Positions 47,312-58,368 of a stretch of DNA of 64,000 bases are shown piece after piece (the first letter of the stretch is position 1; every line of letters starts with the position of its first letter). A program made the translations under genes and the position numbers. The DNA comes from Heligmosomoides polygyrus polygyrus (taxonomy: Eukaryota > Nematoda > Chromadorea > Rhabditida > Heligmosomidae). The stretch lies in NCBI GenBank assembly GCA_947396885.1, contig OX377205.1, positions 61,600,969 through 61,664,968 on the forward strand. The letters are read 5' to 3'. A model generated the notes under the pieces. That model was not told where the DNA came from. It saw nothing but the letters and a program-made list of their open reading frames with translations, and made no database searches.

Positions 47312-48396
47312 ATTTGTGTTGCAAATGAGAATAGAAAGCGAACTTGGCGCTCATCTGCTCTACTAATTTCTCGAAATTTCCCTCTCTGACGGTTTTCGGC
47401 AGTGCATGCGCCACCGATTTAAGGTAGCCCTCCAGTAATATGTGGATTAACATGTCGCTCTGCAACCATAGGTTGCGCTATTTCATGTTATACTCCTGGA
47501 TGTCAGGCAATGTCATTGCGGCAAACAGTGCCTCAAGATTAACATCAGGTTTGTTGACACACCTTTCAATCCACTCTGCGTCAGGACGGTGGTTGTAACG
47601 CCTCCTTCGTCGGATTCGGCGAGCTCATCCCTTCTGGCTAAAATCGAGCCTTTCGATCTGCACCAACATTTGTGAACGTTACGTCATCAATAAGGTACTC
47701 CTCTTGTGTAGCCGCTATTGGATCAAACGTTGCGTGGCACTCGACGCTGTCGAACTCGTAGGTGTTCATCTGTTGAATGTCCACCTGTTTCGTCATCGCG
47801 TTTGCGAGATCCGCACATGGCGTGATCTGAACAGATCGTGACCTCGGAATCGCTCTTTCATTTTGTCGAGTGCCACCCACTGAGTAGGACTTTCGTTTTG
47901 TCCACTACTTCTTCGGCCTCAACGTCGGGCAATTACCCTAGCTCATGCATGCAAGCTTCATCATGTTCCGTGTCTGTGAGCACTGAACGGAGTAGCGAAA
48001 AAAATCAACCAAACAACAGCTCACACAGTGCCGTACGGTTTTTCTTGATTTTCTTCAATTTAACCAGCTCTGTAGAAATGGCGTGGCACTCTAATAGGAT
48101 GTGCTCCTTCGCAGAATGCGCCAATGTGGTTACCATCTTGGTAGTCGCAGGCGTAGACTCTTGGTCTAGGTCCTTGTGGACCGTTTCCGGCATGTTTTCC
48201 AAGTTTACCAGGCATGTTTTCCAAGTCGCAGTAGAACTTAAGGTTCTACTGCGTTCTACTGCGCCAGCACCTTCAAAACGCTCGCCATTTTCGCTAGTGT
48301 CGCCCTCATCGATGACATCTGCTCCTCCGCGGTTGGCTCGTCCAGCAGAGGTTTCTCCAATTGAGGTGAGGTAATCTCCATTTGTTCCTTCGCCAT
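47312..48396 (-). pseudogene. Retrotransposon gag relic, right-arm copy
   Basis: Mirror of 1011-2094 with the same stops and only a few residue changes. For example the N-terminal part reads DEPTAEEQM here and DEATAEEQM in the left arm. Confidence 0.6.
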
Positions 48397-48698
48397 GCAA
48401 TGCCCGAGATGCGAGCGTTCGCCCCAAGTCAACGTCGTCGACCTGCTGGGATGATGAAGAACACGTTCGCTTTTATACCTCCGTGTGGCGGAAGAGGAAC
48501 ATTGTCCCAAGCTACGGTCATTGTTGGCCGTCGTGCACTTCTTTGCGCTTACTTCTACAGCGCGCCACGAGGCATCGCCGTCGCTGTGCAATCGCGTGTA
48601 GCTGCTGTAAACGGGAGTATGCCATAGGCCTTACAGTAAAGTTTATTTCCAGCCACCCACGGCCAAGATAAGCGAAATATGAATGAACCGGGAACTCG

Positions 48699-48708
48699 CC
48701 TTATATAG
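48699..48708 (-). promoter_or_regulatory. TATA box of LTR-like segment, right-arm copy
   Basis: Mirror copy of the motif at 698-707. The flank 48716-49405 mirrors 1-690 and likewise shows no supportable gene. Confidence 0.4.
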
Positions 48709-49443
48709 CCGACGGGTTAAGGTAGCGCGGGACGTTCAATGAAATACAACACACAAAGGGCACCAGATGATCAATGCTTGGTATGGAATATCATTAGTAC
48801 AACACCTTTAACACGGACCAGAACATGATTATTCCTTAACAGTAGGTTATCCAAGACTTTGTACTAAGTTTAGAAAGCTCGTGCTTGAGTTATATGTAAT
48901 TAATGAGTATTCACGAAAATTCCCAGATACGACATTGGTAGGCACATCATATGTACATCAACTAAGACCCACATAAACCTTATACTCATACTACGTTCAT
49001 ATCACATTAGTTTCTTTGGACCCACAATGGAAACAGAGATACCACCATGCCCTCGACATATACGGTCATATATAATTGGTCAAAAGGGATAAAAGAGAGA
49101 AATGGAAAGGTTTCCCTGTGATGTTCACGTTCCGCGCAAAGCTATCAATGAAGCTAAGCTGTACACAGCCTTCAGTTTTCAAGCCTGGAGGGAGTGAATT
49201 GTCCTACCCACAGCTATTCTTTCTCGTCAGTACAGTAGGACCGTTATGCGAGTTCCGGTTAAAACTAGGTTGCTTCAAGAAAAAGGTTGATTCAGCTTAT
49301 TTCATACTGCACGTTTCACCAGTCATCTGAGCGATTGCTGATTGGATTTTGAGCGGGCGCCAACAATTTCCAAATACACTTCCTCGTGCCAGAGCAGCTC
49401 ATTTGGTTGTTCGAGCTAAATGAAAAGCGTCATATTTCTCGTT

Positions 49444-49505
49444 CGACATAGTCTAGCGGTAGTGCATCTGATTTTCAAACCTTAGTGGAGTCGAAACTTT
49501 GGAGC
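49444..49505 (+). tRNA. tRNA-like sequence, probably pseudogene or SINE head
   Basis: TAGTCTAGCGGTAGTGC resembles an A box, and TGGAGTCGAAACTTTGG is a poor B box. The seven bases TTTTCAA could hold a Glu-type anticodon TTC, but the flanking stem does not pair. I regard it as a decayed tRNA or tRNA-derived element. Confidence 0.25.
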
Positions 49506-49555
49506 CGTGAGTCAGAGTTACTGCGAGCATCACCCTCTTGATCCCTCGATGTACA

Positions 49556-49730
49556 GTGCTGATCCAAAGTTCATCCTGCTTTCGTTAGTGCCCAGGTGTT
49601 TGAGCCATACATTAGTGTCGAATGGTTGGTGCAGTGAAACAGGTGGTTACAGGGTCTGACGTTCACTACCTTTCAGCGCTTCTGAAGGCTCCAAAAAACC
49701 GCTCTTTTCTTCCTGACGATCTCTGCAACT
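49556..49730 (-). pseudogene. LINE reverse transcriptase fragment
   Basis: The minus strand reads KRAVFWSLQKR, then LFHCTNHSTLMYGSNTWALT. This is the YGSETW region near the thumb of non-LTR reverse transcriptases (STVLP.L.YGSETW). It is a small isolated fragment; upstream and downstream parts were not found. Confidence 0.6.
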
Positions 49731-51839
49731 GCGTCGTTTTACGTTGTCGTCCGCGCACGAACACGGCTTTCTTAGAAACAGACATTTTCATTTCAGGATT
49801 AGAATTTTGCAAAAGGAGCTGGTCCTGTATGCGCGGCAGGCGCAGGAGTGGTCGGAGATCACCATCTGTGATCCGATCCTTGCCAGCCAGAACCTATGAA
49901 CAATAGCGGCGGGTATATAACATTCTTGGTTTGCTTAGAACTCTGTTGCACCTAGGTTTTTTTAAGAACATTGGTTTGTTGCTCTTGAGAGCCTAGGCGA
50001 GGCCACTTGTTTGTAAAACTACTATACAAAAATGAGGCGAATTAGGAATACAAACTCTGGTGCAACAAGTAATACTCTATATCTCACAGCAAACCCTCAA
50101 AGAATTTCGCGAGTGCCTCTCAAGCGGCAGACGAAATTGGGCGAAATGGGTTAAAACATACGGACAGTGGCGAATGAGCCTCTTCGCATTTAGTAACTCT
50201 AAAATGCCATTTTCTCGTGAATGGGACAATTAATCTAGAGTCGTCTTATTTGTAATTAAACCTATTAGGTTGTCGAATTATAAATGTCGCTTTTGCTCAA
50301 AGAGAAATTTCGCTACAAGAAAAGAAGGACCATACCTTAGCAAAAGAGGTAATCTCCATTATTATCAATGGCATGTTGCCAATGTCCTCGCAAAGAATGG
50401 ATGCCTTTCATGGAGAACTCCGGTGGCTGTTAATAAATTGTGGACTTCTACAATGATTCTTTAACCACCTATTTCAATCTGAATGTGACAGGTAAGATCG
50501 TCTGTAGTACTGCGGCTACTGATGTAACAGACAGGAGGATTGCTATAATAGGGTGCTGGTAAGTGATGCTGCACAGCTCAAATATCATGATCGCCTACAA
50601 TCTGCAATAAGACCTAATTATTAATTTACTAACTTTAGTGGATTTAGAGCTAGTTGGAGGTAGTATGAAACTCATTTAAACACTAGCAAGTAAGGCCGCT
50701 TGTCTACGATAACATTTCTAGTCATACAAAAGCATTCGTTATTGGAAAAAGCACCTTTGGATAGAATAGATAACTGAGATGAAAACTTCGAAATTTTCTG
50801 TTTTCTGGCTTTTTGGCTTTTCCGTTTTCTGATATCTGTTTTCTGAAAAACGCGATTTCCTGTTTTCCGTTTTCTAAGAAAATTTTCAGAACTTCCGCCC
50901 ATCCCAGGTCGGAACTCTCCACTCCCCAATACCGTTTGATTTTTAGGAAATGGGTACTTCCCAGAGTAAATCGCGTACATGTGATAGAGGGTGGATTGGC
51001 CTCATAGGAGCAGCTTTGAAAATTCTGCTGTTGTCAGGCCTAGCTAAGGAGGGCGATCCAAAGGAGAGGGCGGTTCCAAAGCGACACAAGGTGTAAGAAT
51101 CGCGCTAGGACCCCATGTTTTCATGGAGGCCGCGGGCTACCATACCACAGTCAAATTTAAGTCGCCGTAGTGTGTTATTCTTGGGAGATTTCGAAACACG
51201 AAGCGGCTGGAGTCGCGAGAGTCCTCCTGCCGAAGTTCCGGGTTCTCGACGTGGTAAGAAGCCGATTTGAGCGCACTCGCTATCCCCCTTCGGCCGTTGT
51301 TCCCGCATTGTTGTTTTCACTGTTCTGTTGTTTTTGGCCCTTTTCCCCTTCGATTTGATCCCTTCTTTGTTATGTCGTTGTTCGTTGCTCAATTTTGTTA
51401 AGCAAAGGTTCGATTTACCGCTTTTCTGGCTTCCCTCCTACAACTTCGGCACATTCGGCCCACATGGAGGCCGAACCACTTTGAACAGGTGTAGCAGTGT
51501 TAATAACACTACTACTAGGTCATCGATGGTGTGTATTTATCAATTCGCTAGTGAGGGCCATCGAGAAGAAGGAAAGGCACTACTCACACCTGATTATCGA
51601 TTTTTTTCGCGTCGTATCGATTTGCTTTGGAGAGCCGCCGAAAAGAAGGGAAGGCGCCGCTTACACCCACGTTCTCGATTTTACTGACAATCGATTGAAC
51701 TGTGTATCGGTGTGGTGCGCATCGGGTTAGGAGCACGGCCGCTGCTATCACTGTGAGGCTACCTGAGGAAAGGGTAACCCGGATGAAACAATTCGAAGAA
51801 AGAATTTTAGAATTTCAAAGAAGAAAAAAGAAAAGAGCA
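49731..51839. other. Region without recognised genes
   Basis: Short frames only. 50796-50880 is a pyrimidine-rich low-complexity run built from TTTTCTG/TTTTCCG units. 51550-51690 has two imperfect direct repeats around GAGAAGAAGGAAAGGC and ATCGATTT (period about 90-100). Confidence 0.4.
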
Positions 51840-51842
51840 CCC

Positions 51843-52295
51843 TTACCTCACGTGAATCGGTGATAATTCATGGCTGTTACTAGAGGGTCGTCCAAAGGTC
51901 CGCATTTTGCCGGGTGGACAGCGCAGGGCGTCGAGTGGTGCGCGAATACGACACATGTCCTGGATAAAGGTTCCATAGTAGTTCATCATACCGAGCAGTG
52001 AGCGCAATTGTGCGATGCCCTTCGGTGGTGGCATTTCTGCGCCGACTTCTCTACAGGGCTTCGTTCAACCCTGTAGAGAAGTCGGCGCGTACCGGTATAG
52101 TTCCATTGCTTTTCTTTACGACGACGATTGGTGGAGCCCAGTTTGAGTGGTCGACAGCTGCTACTACGCTTTCGCTAAGCAGACTGTCGATCTCAGCGTT
52201 CACTGCTGGTTGAGAGGCAAATGGCACAGGCCTCTTCTGATTGTAGACGGGCTTCAGGAAGAGCTTAGTCTTTGAGACATAATATCTATCTCAAG
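51843..52295 (-). pseudogene. Gypsy-3 reverse transcriptase fragments
   Basis: The minus strand reads FLKPVYNQKRPVPFASQPAV, NAEIDSLLSESVVAAVDHSN and WAPPIVVVKKSNGTIPVRAD, which is the N-terminal part of a Gypsy RT. It then jumps directly to PPPKGIAQLRSLLGMMNYYG and FIQDM, the RT-RNase H connection. The palm with its catalytic Asp residues is deleted. A perfect 20-base hairpin (52039-52088) marks the deletion point. Confidence 0.75.
52039..52088. repeat. Perfect 20-base inverted repeat at deletion point
   Basis: Arms 52039-52058 and 52069-52088 (GCGCCGACTTCTCTACAGGG and its complement) are separated by 10 bases. One arm is the natural RT sequence (ADFSTG). The other is an inverted copy of the same bases at the edge of a deletion, as expected from template switching during repair or reverse transcription. 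Confidence 0.85.
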
Positions 52296-52325
52296 CCACT
52301 TCAAGATTGGTGACACAGCAGCACT

Positions 52326-52365
52326 CAGGCTAACGTTTCGGCGTTCTCGCCTTCTTCAGAGCCTG
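52326..52365 (-). ncRNA. Hammerhead ribozyme motif of Penelope-like element
   Basis: On the minus strand the order is CAGGCT, CTGAAGA, AGGCG-AGAA-CGCC, GAAA, CGTT, AGCCTG. Stem I pairs CAGGCT with AGCCTG over 6 bp, stem II pairs GGCG with CGCC, and both conserved core boxes (CUGANGA and GAAA) are intact. The base before the expected cleavage point is U, which is permitted. Stem III consists only of the self-complementary ACGU, so a monomer would be weak and a dimer is more plausible. It lies at the 3' end of a GIY-YIG coding frame, whose TGA stop is the UGA of the CUGANGA box. Confidence 0.8.
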
Positions 52366-53645
52366 GAATGAGACGAAATCATGCCCATGAATGGTGCCAG
52401 CTCCTGCGTCACTGCTACACACTCATCCTTCCTATTGATTCCAGGTGTCCTGACCGCAATCCAAAGCGCTTCTAGGGTTCGTCGCGCCGAGATGTCGGGT
52501 TCACGCGCCAGGATGGTGACTACGACCCCGAAACAGCTGTTTGCGTGCGATCGCGCCCTGTGGTCGCCCAGGGGTGGCGGCGTTGGATCTTTTTAGCCCA
52601 TCAAGGTGCCCCTTTACCCTGACACATAACGGCAGGGAGGTTTCCCCAATATACTCCGGCTCGCATGCGAGGCACTTTATGAGATACACAACACCCATAA
52701 GCATACAATCTCCCGGTTTTCCGTAGCGACAAATAGTGCACAATGGCGTAGTGCATATGCAATCGTGCAACGAGCTGACCCTTTAAATTCATAGATGGTA
52801 TTTCCACCACAACCATTTTGTGGAGGTCGGCCTTTCGTACACATGCACCTATTGCAGAGCTTATGCCATCCGAGATGAACGGCACGCAGAATGCAATTTT
52901 CGTCTGTTCTTCCTCGGGCCTCCCTCCACCCGTAGCTCGCCGACTACGTCTGTTTTCTCGCTCCTTATAGGGATAACCGTTTTGCTGAGCTATGAGCGAG
53001 CTTTGTTTATCGAGAAGGCTTTTTCGGCGGTGCCAGATGAAACCGTGCACGCTGTACGAAACATGTTTCGCACAACCGCCTTCTTAACACTGGAGGGATG
53101 GGCGGAGCTGTAGTGCACAATGATGTTTTTGGATGTAGGCTCACGATACCACCTAGTTTTGTAACCACCCTCGAAAAGTTGGATGTGAACGTTAAGGAAT
53201 ACAAGCCAGTTGTTTGTAGGCTTTTCACGCGTGAAGGAAATATGTTCCGATTGCTGGTTTAAGAGTTCAAAGCAAGTGTCCATGTAATGCTGCGTTGGAC
53301 AGACGACAAAACAGTCGTCTATGTAACAACAGTAAAGTGTAGACATCCGATGGAGTACCGGTGCTTCTACTTTAGACATGAACGCCACTGCCATAACGGG
53401 AGCCAGTCTTTGACCCATGGCAAGGCCTTTAACCTGTTTGAAATACTCACCCGACCACCTGAACACATTGCAATGTAAGCATTCTTGAGAAGCACCATAA
53501 TTTGTGACACGCTTAAGACGTACATGTTTATAGCAGTGTGATGCTCAGCGAGGATTTCTAACACGGCTTCAAGTGCTTGGTCGTTTGAGAAGAAAACAGG
53601 TATGACGCCTGTAGCCCTAGGATCACTGTCATAGGCGACGTACAA
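52350..53645 (-). pseudogene. Penelope-like element RT and GIY-YIG relic
   Basis: The minus strand gives, in order, AVLEILAEHHTAINMYVLSV (about 53560), MFRWSGEYFKQVKGLAMGQR, LAPVMAVAFMSKVE, YCCYIDDCFVV (catalytic YIDD), REKPTNNWLVFLNVHIQL, WYREPTSKNIIVHYSSAHP and VRNMFRTA, all diagnostic of Penelope-type RT. After a frame change the GIY-YIG part reads CTICRYGKPGDC, VVYLIKCLACEPEYIGETS, SARRTLEALWIAVRTPGINR and KDECVAVTQELAPF. Only the N-terminal part and a few frames are damaged, which makes it the most complete PLE in the window. Confidence 0.85.
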
Positions 53646-53840
53646 CTCTCTACTAATGCTCTTTCACTGTTAGACCTAGGGCCCAGTTTCGCTCCTATTC
53701 AGTCTTTGTGCCACACTCTTTCGCGTCGTATCGTTGGCAACCTGCAATCACTGCACGATCGGTTGCGGAAAAGGATCAAAATCGAGGAGAGAATCACTGT
53801 GCCGGCAGCATGTTCCATCGCTACTTACTGGGACGGCGAT
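53646..53840 (+). pseudogene. Penelope-like N-terminal fragment, opposite strand
   Basis: The plus strand reads ALSLLDLGPSFAPIQSLCH, RRIVGNLQSLHDRLRKRI and EERITVPAACS. The LSLLDLGPSFAP segment is typical of the start of Penelope-type polyproteins. It points away from the RT at 52350-53645, so the two fragments are head to head and not one gene. Confidence 0.6.
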
Positions 53841-53859
53841 TGACCCTCCTCACCCCACA

Positions 53860-55400
53860 AGCCACGTGTCGTCATTTTTGGTGGTAAAAACGGAATTCCC
53901 ATGCACACCGCAAACCGACTACTGCGATGATCACTTATTCTCCATGGATACGATTTCAAAATCGAATTCCGCAAAACCACGGAATTTGAACAAGCTGACG
54001 CTCTCTCCCGACTTATTGCAGAGAAGACTTCGACGGAAGAAGACGTTGTCATCGCTCGAGCTATCCAAGATGTTGAAGCGATTTACAATGCTGTCACCGC
54101 CTATCTACCAATCACACTGGAAACCGTAGCAAGGAGAGCACTACAGACGGGACCGTAAGGGAAACTATGGATTGCGTCCATCAGGATAAGTGGCCGCACA
54201 AGCGCTCAATAAACATGAATCCCTTCTACGCAATCCGTCATTTGCTCTCATTACAGAACGGCTGCCTGTTCTTCGGGCAACGTATCGTCATCCCCTCAAC
54301 CTCTCTACTCGCATATTACGCCTGCTACACGAAGGACATTCTGCAGCGACTAGAATGAAGATCCTTGCCCGCTCCTACGTCTACCGGATCAACCTCACGG
54401 AGGATATTGAGGATTACGTGCGAAACTGTCATGAAACTTGTGAACAAGTAGCCAAGGCACCGATCAAGACAGAACTCTCCTCCTGGCCGATGGAAGACCG
54501 TCCATGGTGCCGAATTCACGTCGACTATGCAGGACCAGTCGATGGAAAGATATTTCTCGTGATTGTCGATGCCTACTCAAAATGGCCGGAAACCATGTCT
54601 TTCACTACAAGCAGGGCTGCGATTCGAGAACTAGCCAAGCTTTTCGCACAACTTGGTAACCCCGAAATGCTTGTATCGGACAACGGTAGCCAATTCACAT
54701 CGCAAGAATTTGAGTATTTCTGAAGAATAGACGGTATTGCCGATGTCCGATTGCCTCCATATCACCCGCAATCAAACGGGCAAGCCGAACAATTCGTCGA
54801 CACCTTCAAGAGAGGACTACAAAAACTGTAGAATTTTCAAACGACGGCCGAAGCTCTACAGAAGTTCCTCTTTGCCTACCGTCGCACGCCATGTCCATCT
54901 TCCCCTGGTGCACGATCTCCGGCAGAAAGCTTCCTCAAACGACAACTGTGATCAACATTATCACTGCTTTCCATCCAGTTCTGCAGGTGCACAGAAGACG
55001 CGAAATGAGCGCATGGAACTACACTTCAATCAACACAACGGTGCCCGAGCGAGAGAATACAAGCCGAACGATATCGTCTTGATAAAGGATTTCCGACCAG
55101 GACAGCGATGGACATATGGAAAAGTGCTCAAGCTCCAAGGAGATGTCCTAAATGACATACTCCTAGATGGGAGTGTCCACCGTCGTCACGCCAACCAGAT
55201 GCGACCTCATGGAAAAGCGCCTACCAGAACGACGCTACTGGATCTGTTCGACCTACCGAATGAGCTCCAAGGATCAACGCCGCCATCATTCAAAGTCTGT
55301 TCTCCGGAAACTGCCACGACATCGCCGACGCCGCATGACGACACTACAACGCCAACGACTCCAGAATCAGACCCAAAAACGACGCGATCCCTACCATAGC
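53860..55400 (+). pseudogene. Gypsy-4 RNase H tail and integrase
   Basis: From 53930 the frame reads HGYDFKIEFRKTTEFEQADA, then LSRLIAEKTS, the end of RNase H. The integrase follows. LHEGHSAATRMKILARSYVY with NCHETCEQV is the H2C2 zinc finger, HVDYAGPVDGKIFLVIVDAY has the first Asp, MLVSDNGSQFTSQEF the second, and PYHPQSNGQAEQFVDTFKRG the Glu. KDFRPGQRWTYGKVL and RRHANQMRPHG close the protein. Stops at 54154, 54721 and 54828 break the frame. No RT is present upstream in this orientation. Confidence 0.85.
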
Positions 55401-55557
55401 CCCATCGACAACGCCAACAGCCGAAACGCCTTCATGTGGATTCATCATTGAAATCATATTTGTAAACGTAAATAGTAGCTTGATTGTAAAATTATTTTAG
55501 ATAAACGTAGGATTTGTTTCTGTTTTGTTAGTTGTACGTTTGTTAAAAAAAAACTAC

Positions 55558-55770
55558 TGTTGATCTTAGGGGCTATGATCATTGACCACAAATCACGCAT
55601 TGGCCAACTTAGGCGTATAAAAGGCCGCTGTTACGATTGTAGGCATCCATTCTTCTTCGCCTATTGTTCCCGTATAAACTCTACTACACGTACGGTTCCG
55701 GCAGCATCAACACCTTGCCTTTGCTTCGGTCTGCGAGAGAATTTTTGTTATAGGAGTTAATCAATCCCTT
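55558..55770 (+). repeat. Gypsy-4 LTR-like segment
   Basis: It starts TGTTGATCTTAGG after an A run, has GTATAAAAGG at 55615-55624, and lies about 160 bases after the integrase tail. This is the place and layout of a 3' LTR. The right end is approximate and no 5' partner was seen. Confidence 0.5.
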
Positions 55771-55804
55771 CGAGAGGAGCGTCACCCACTGGACGGCAGG
55801 TAGA

Positions 55805-56070
55805 CCATACAATGACTTGCCGTGGCCAGCCGATGAACAAGTCAGCGCTTTATCCTTCGCAGACAAGTCTGGTGCCAATTCACCGACCCCGGAGGGATGG
55901 AAGACTTGGTTGGCCTTGGCGGGAAATCCGAACCAAGGAACCTGGTATCGGGTGCACGCGACAGCCGGCACCTCCTCCGACTGTGCCACACGCATAGATC
56001 AAATACATCGAATTCGAGCCTCCACGACAGCCCGGCAGGTGTTGAACACGTACCGCAAATGGATCGCTTG
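55805..56070 (+). repeat. Dispersed repeat, copy A
   Basis: Shares ordered blocks such as CAGCCGATG, GACAAGTCTGGT and a later GACAGYCGGCACCT with 60715-60910 on the opposite strand. Homology is moderate. It looks like a short dispersed element; there is no coding support. Confidence 0.5.
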
Positions 56071-56079
56071 ATGCCACTT

Positions 56080-58368
56080 TAAGTACTTACTGAAGTTACA
56101 CTTATTCCAGACGAGCGACCGTCAAGACCATCCGCCACCACTAAGCGGGCAAATGCGATCCGTCCTTTGGGGTGTAAGAGCGCGAGTGTCATATAAGGCT
56201 ACAATCCATTATCGCTTTTATTAAAAACCAGCAAACATGACAATTTTGGCAATAACCAGATACGTTCGATCACAGAGTAACAACACAGACTTTCTCGGAG
56301 AGAAGGAAGACCAAAGGAACTCTCAAACGGAGCTGCTGTACAGTTGATGTGAGGGAAGGAAGTAAAACGGTGTACCACGGGAGGCATGGACGGAACGCCA
56401 AGAGCTCGACCCCACTCGTCGTGTTCAAGCTCATTGGAGTACTCCCTTACCCCGATCTCTAACTAAAAAAACTCACACGTTGCAGAACAACTAGAACTAA
56501 CGAGCTCTTATCACCGGACATTAGGGACAGCATCACACTCGCTCAACAACAACAAGGAAAGAATCACAGTCGCTGGCACAAACAATCACCATCGAGGGAG
56601 AAGGGTTAAAGCGAATTCGAGACGACGGCAGAAAGCGCAGCTATGCTCCCTTCGTCAGTTTCTAAAGCACGCGTCATGCATCGGGTCTCTTTTGGCAACA
56701 CTTTGATTGAAATGGGGTGAAAATCGTAGTCACGGGGAGGATGCTCTTGACAAGCTGAAGAGAATGCAATCGTAGAACATCACTGGAAATCGGAGCAGAC
56801 GAAACGCTCAAGCTGTAGTAACCCAACTTGAATGCCAAGAGCAAGGAGAGGCCCGCTCGAGTCCTTCCGCGATATGCTACTCCTCCTCAACGTGGTACCG
56901 AAGCTACACCCGAAACGCTCAGAGCACATTATGCTCGTTGGAACCAGCCGACGCACCTCAGCAGAAAGTGAAGGGCTCAGAGCACGCCCTTGAAACAGTG
57001 AGCATATAGGATGCGTCCAACAATGGGCCATCTTTAGTACTCTCACACATAGGAACTAGAATGCTGGCAAATTCTTTCGGTTCCACGAGCCACAAGGAAA
57101 CAGCGACCCACTTCAGCATAGAGGTGGGAAAGCGACTACTACTGGTACCCGAGCGCTAACCCGAAATTGATCATCAGGAGTACTGTTCCTGTGTTGCAGT
57201 CTAAGAAGTTGAAAAAATTAGCAGATCAACTCAGAGAGCAAACTGAGAGCTTCGCTGTGTTCCTAGTTGGGGCGGACGCCAGCTGGCGTTACAAGTCATC
57301 ACTCAGGCTGAAACAGGCGTGTTTCCTTATCGCATCACAGACGGTTCAAAGCTGAAAAGAGCAGCGGATGCCACAACCTGGAAAGCGTAAGCCCATGAAA
57401 TGATGAAGTATTACAGGTCCTTGCAGCTGTATCCTCCTGTTGCTCCACACCACTCAGTAAACTCACAGATGCTCCTAATCAAATTTCTGGTGAGCGTCAT
57501 GCATCTAAGCAGGATCGCAGAGGAATGTTGTGTGCCAATCGACGACGTGCCATTACTCTATGGCTGTCTTTTTCTTCAAGTGAGACGACACCACGACGTG
57601 CCATGAGGTGTCACGAGTTGAAGAATAACTCAGTCACTCTTCCCGAAAAGATTCAAACTCTTGCCTCAATTGACCAACCTCGGAGGGTTAGGAGTTTGAT
57701 TGGCTTCGAGGTGATTCATAGCGCGCAAAGGGCCGGGCCTCTTCCGACTAGGTTACATGGAGCTGTTGGTTCTGGCTAATTACTTAGAACAGTATAAGAA
57801 TGTAGATGCGAAGCGTCATTGATGCAACACAAACAAACACTGCATCGCTCTAGGTGAGCAAGAAATGCGTCAGTGTGAGCACAATGAAGGTTGAACCTGT
57901 GGATGAACATGCCGTTTTTAGCGCCTCCGGCAGGAGACGCCTCTCCTTCAGTCAAATCGACTTTGGGTCTCCGAATCCCAGTCTAGCATAAGCTCTCTCA
58001 TGGTAAATGAACGGGTATCAGATTTGTATAGAAGCGAAAAGCGTGCCCCTTCCAGGCGAAGTGGGCGCATACTCTTTCGAACCGCCTCTACATACTACGA
58101 GAAAATAAAACGCATGGCGCAATCTTGGCATCAAGAGTGGATCACTAGAGCTCGCCACAATGAAAGTCTAGTAAATGTAGATAACGGTACCCTGAAAAGC
58201 ACAACAGAACTCATGAAAGCCGGCACTCTAAATCCTCTGTTTCCTATTGGCAACTCACATAACATAAACCCAGTCCCGGCCAGCTCTGGGAATGCAAGAA
58301 GATGAATGGAATATACAGAACAGTCTCTCTACATCATAAACATCTTCGAGCCAGCACTCCTAGAAGAT
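56080..58368. other. Region without recognised genes
   Basis: Open stretches with an acceptor-like TTGCAG near 57200 (SKKLKKLADQLREQTESFAV) and a 101-residue frame at 58000-58305 look mildly coding, but I recognise no family. They lie downstream of the MROH1-like gene on the opposite strand. Confidence 0.35.

Larger units (their letters stand above)
33573..49405. repeat. Right arm of giant inverted repeat
   Basis: Inverted copy of 1-15850, carrying the same nested elements in opposite orientation. At its inner edge the mariner reading continues without a break into the spacer (33572 down to about 33255). This side therefore looks like the ancestral arrangement, and the left arm looks truncated. 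The pairing runs to 49405, which corresponds to base 1, so the outer end cannot be defined here. Confidence 0.95.
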
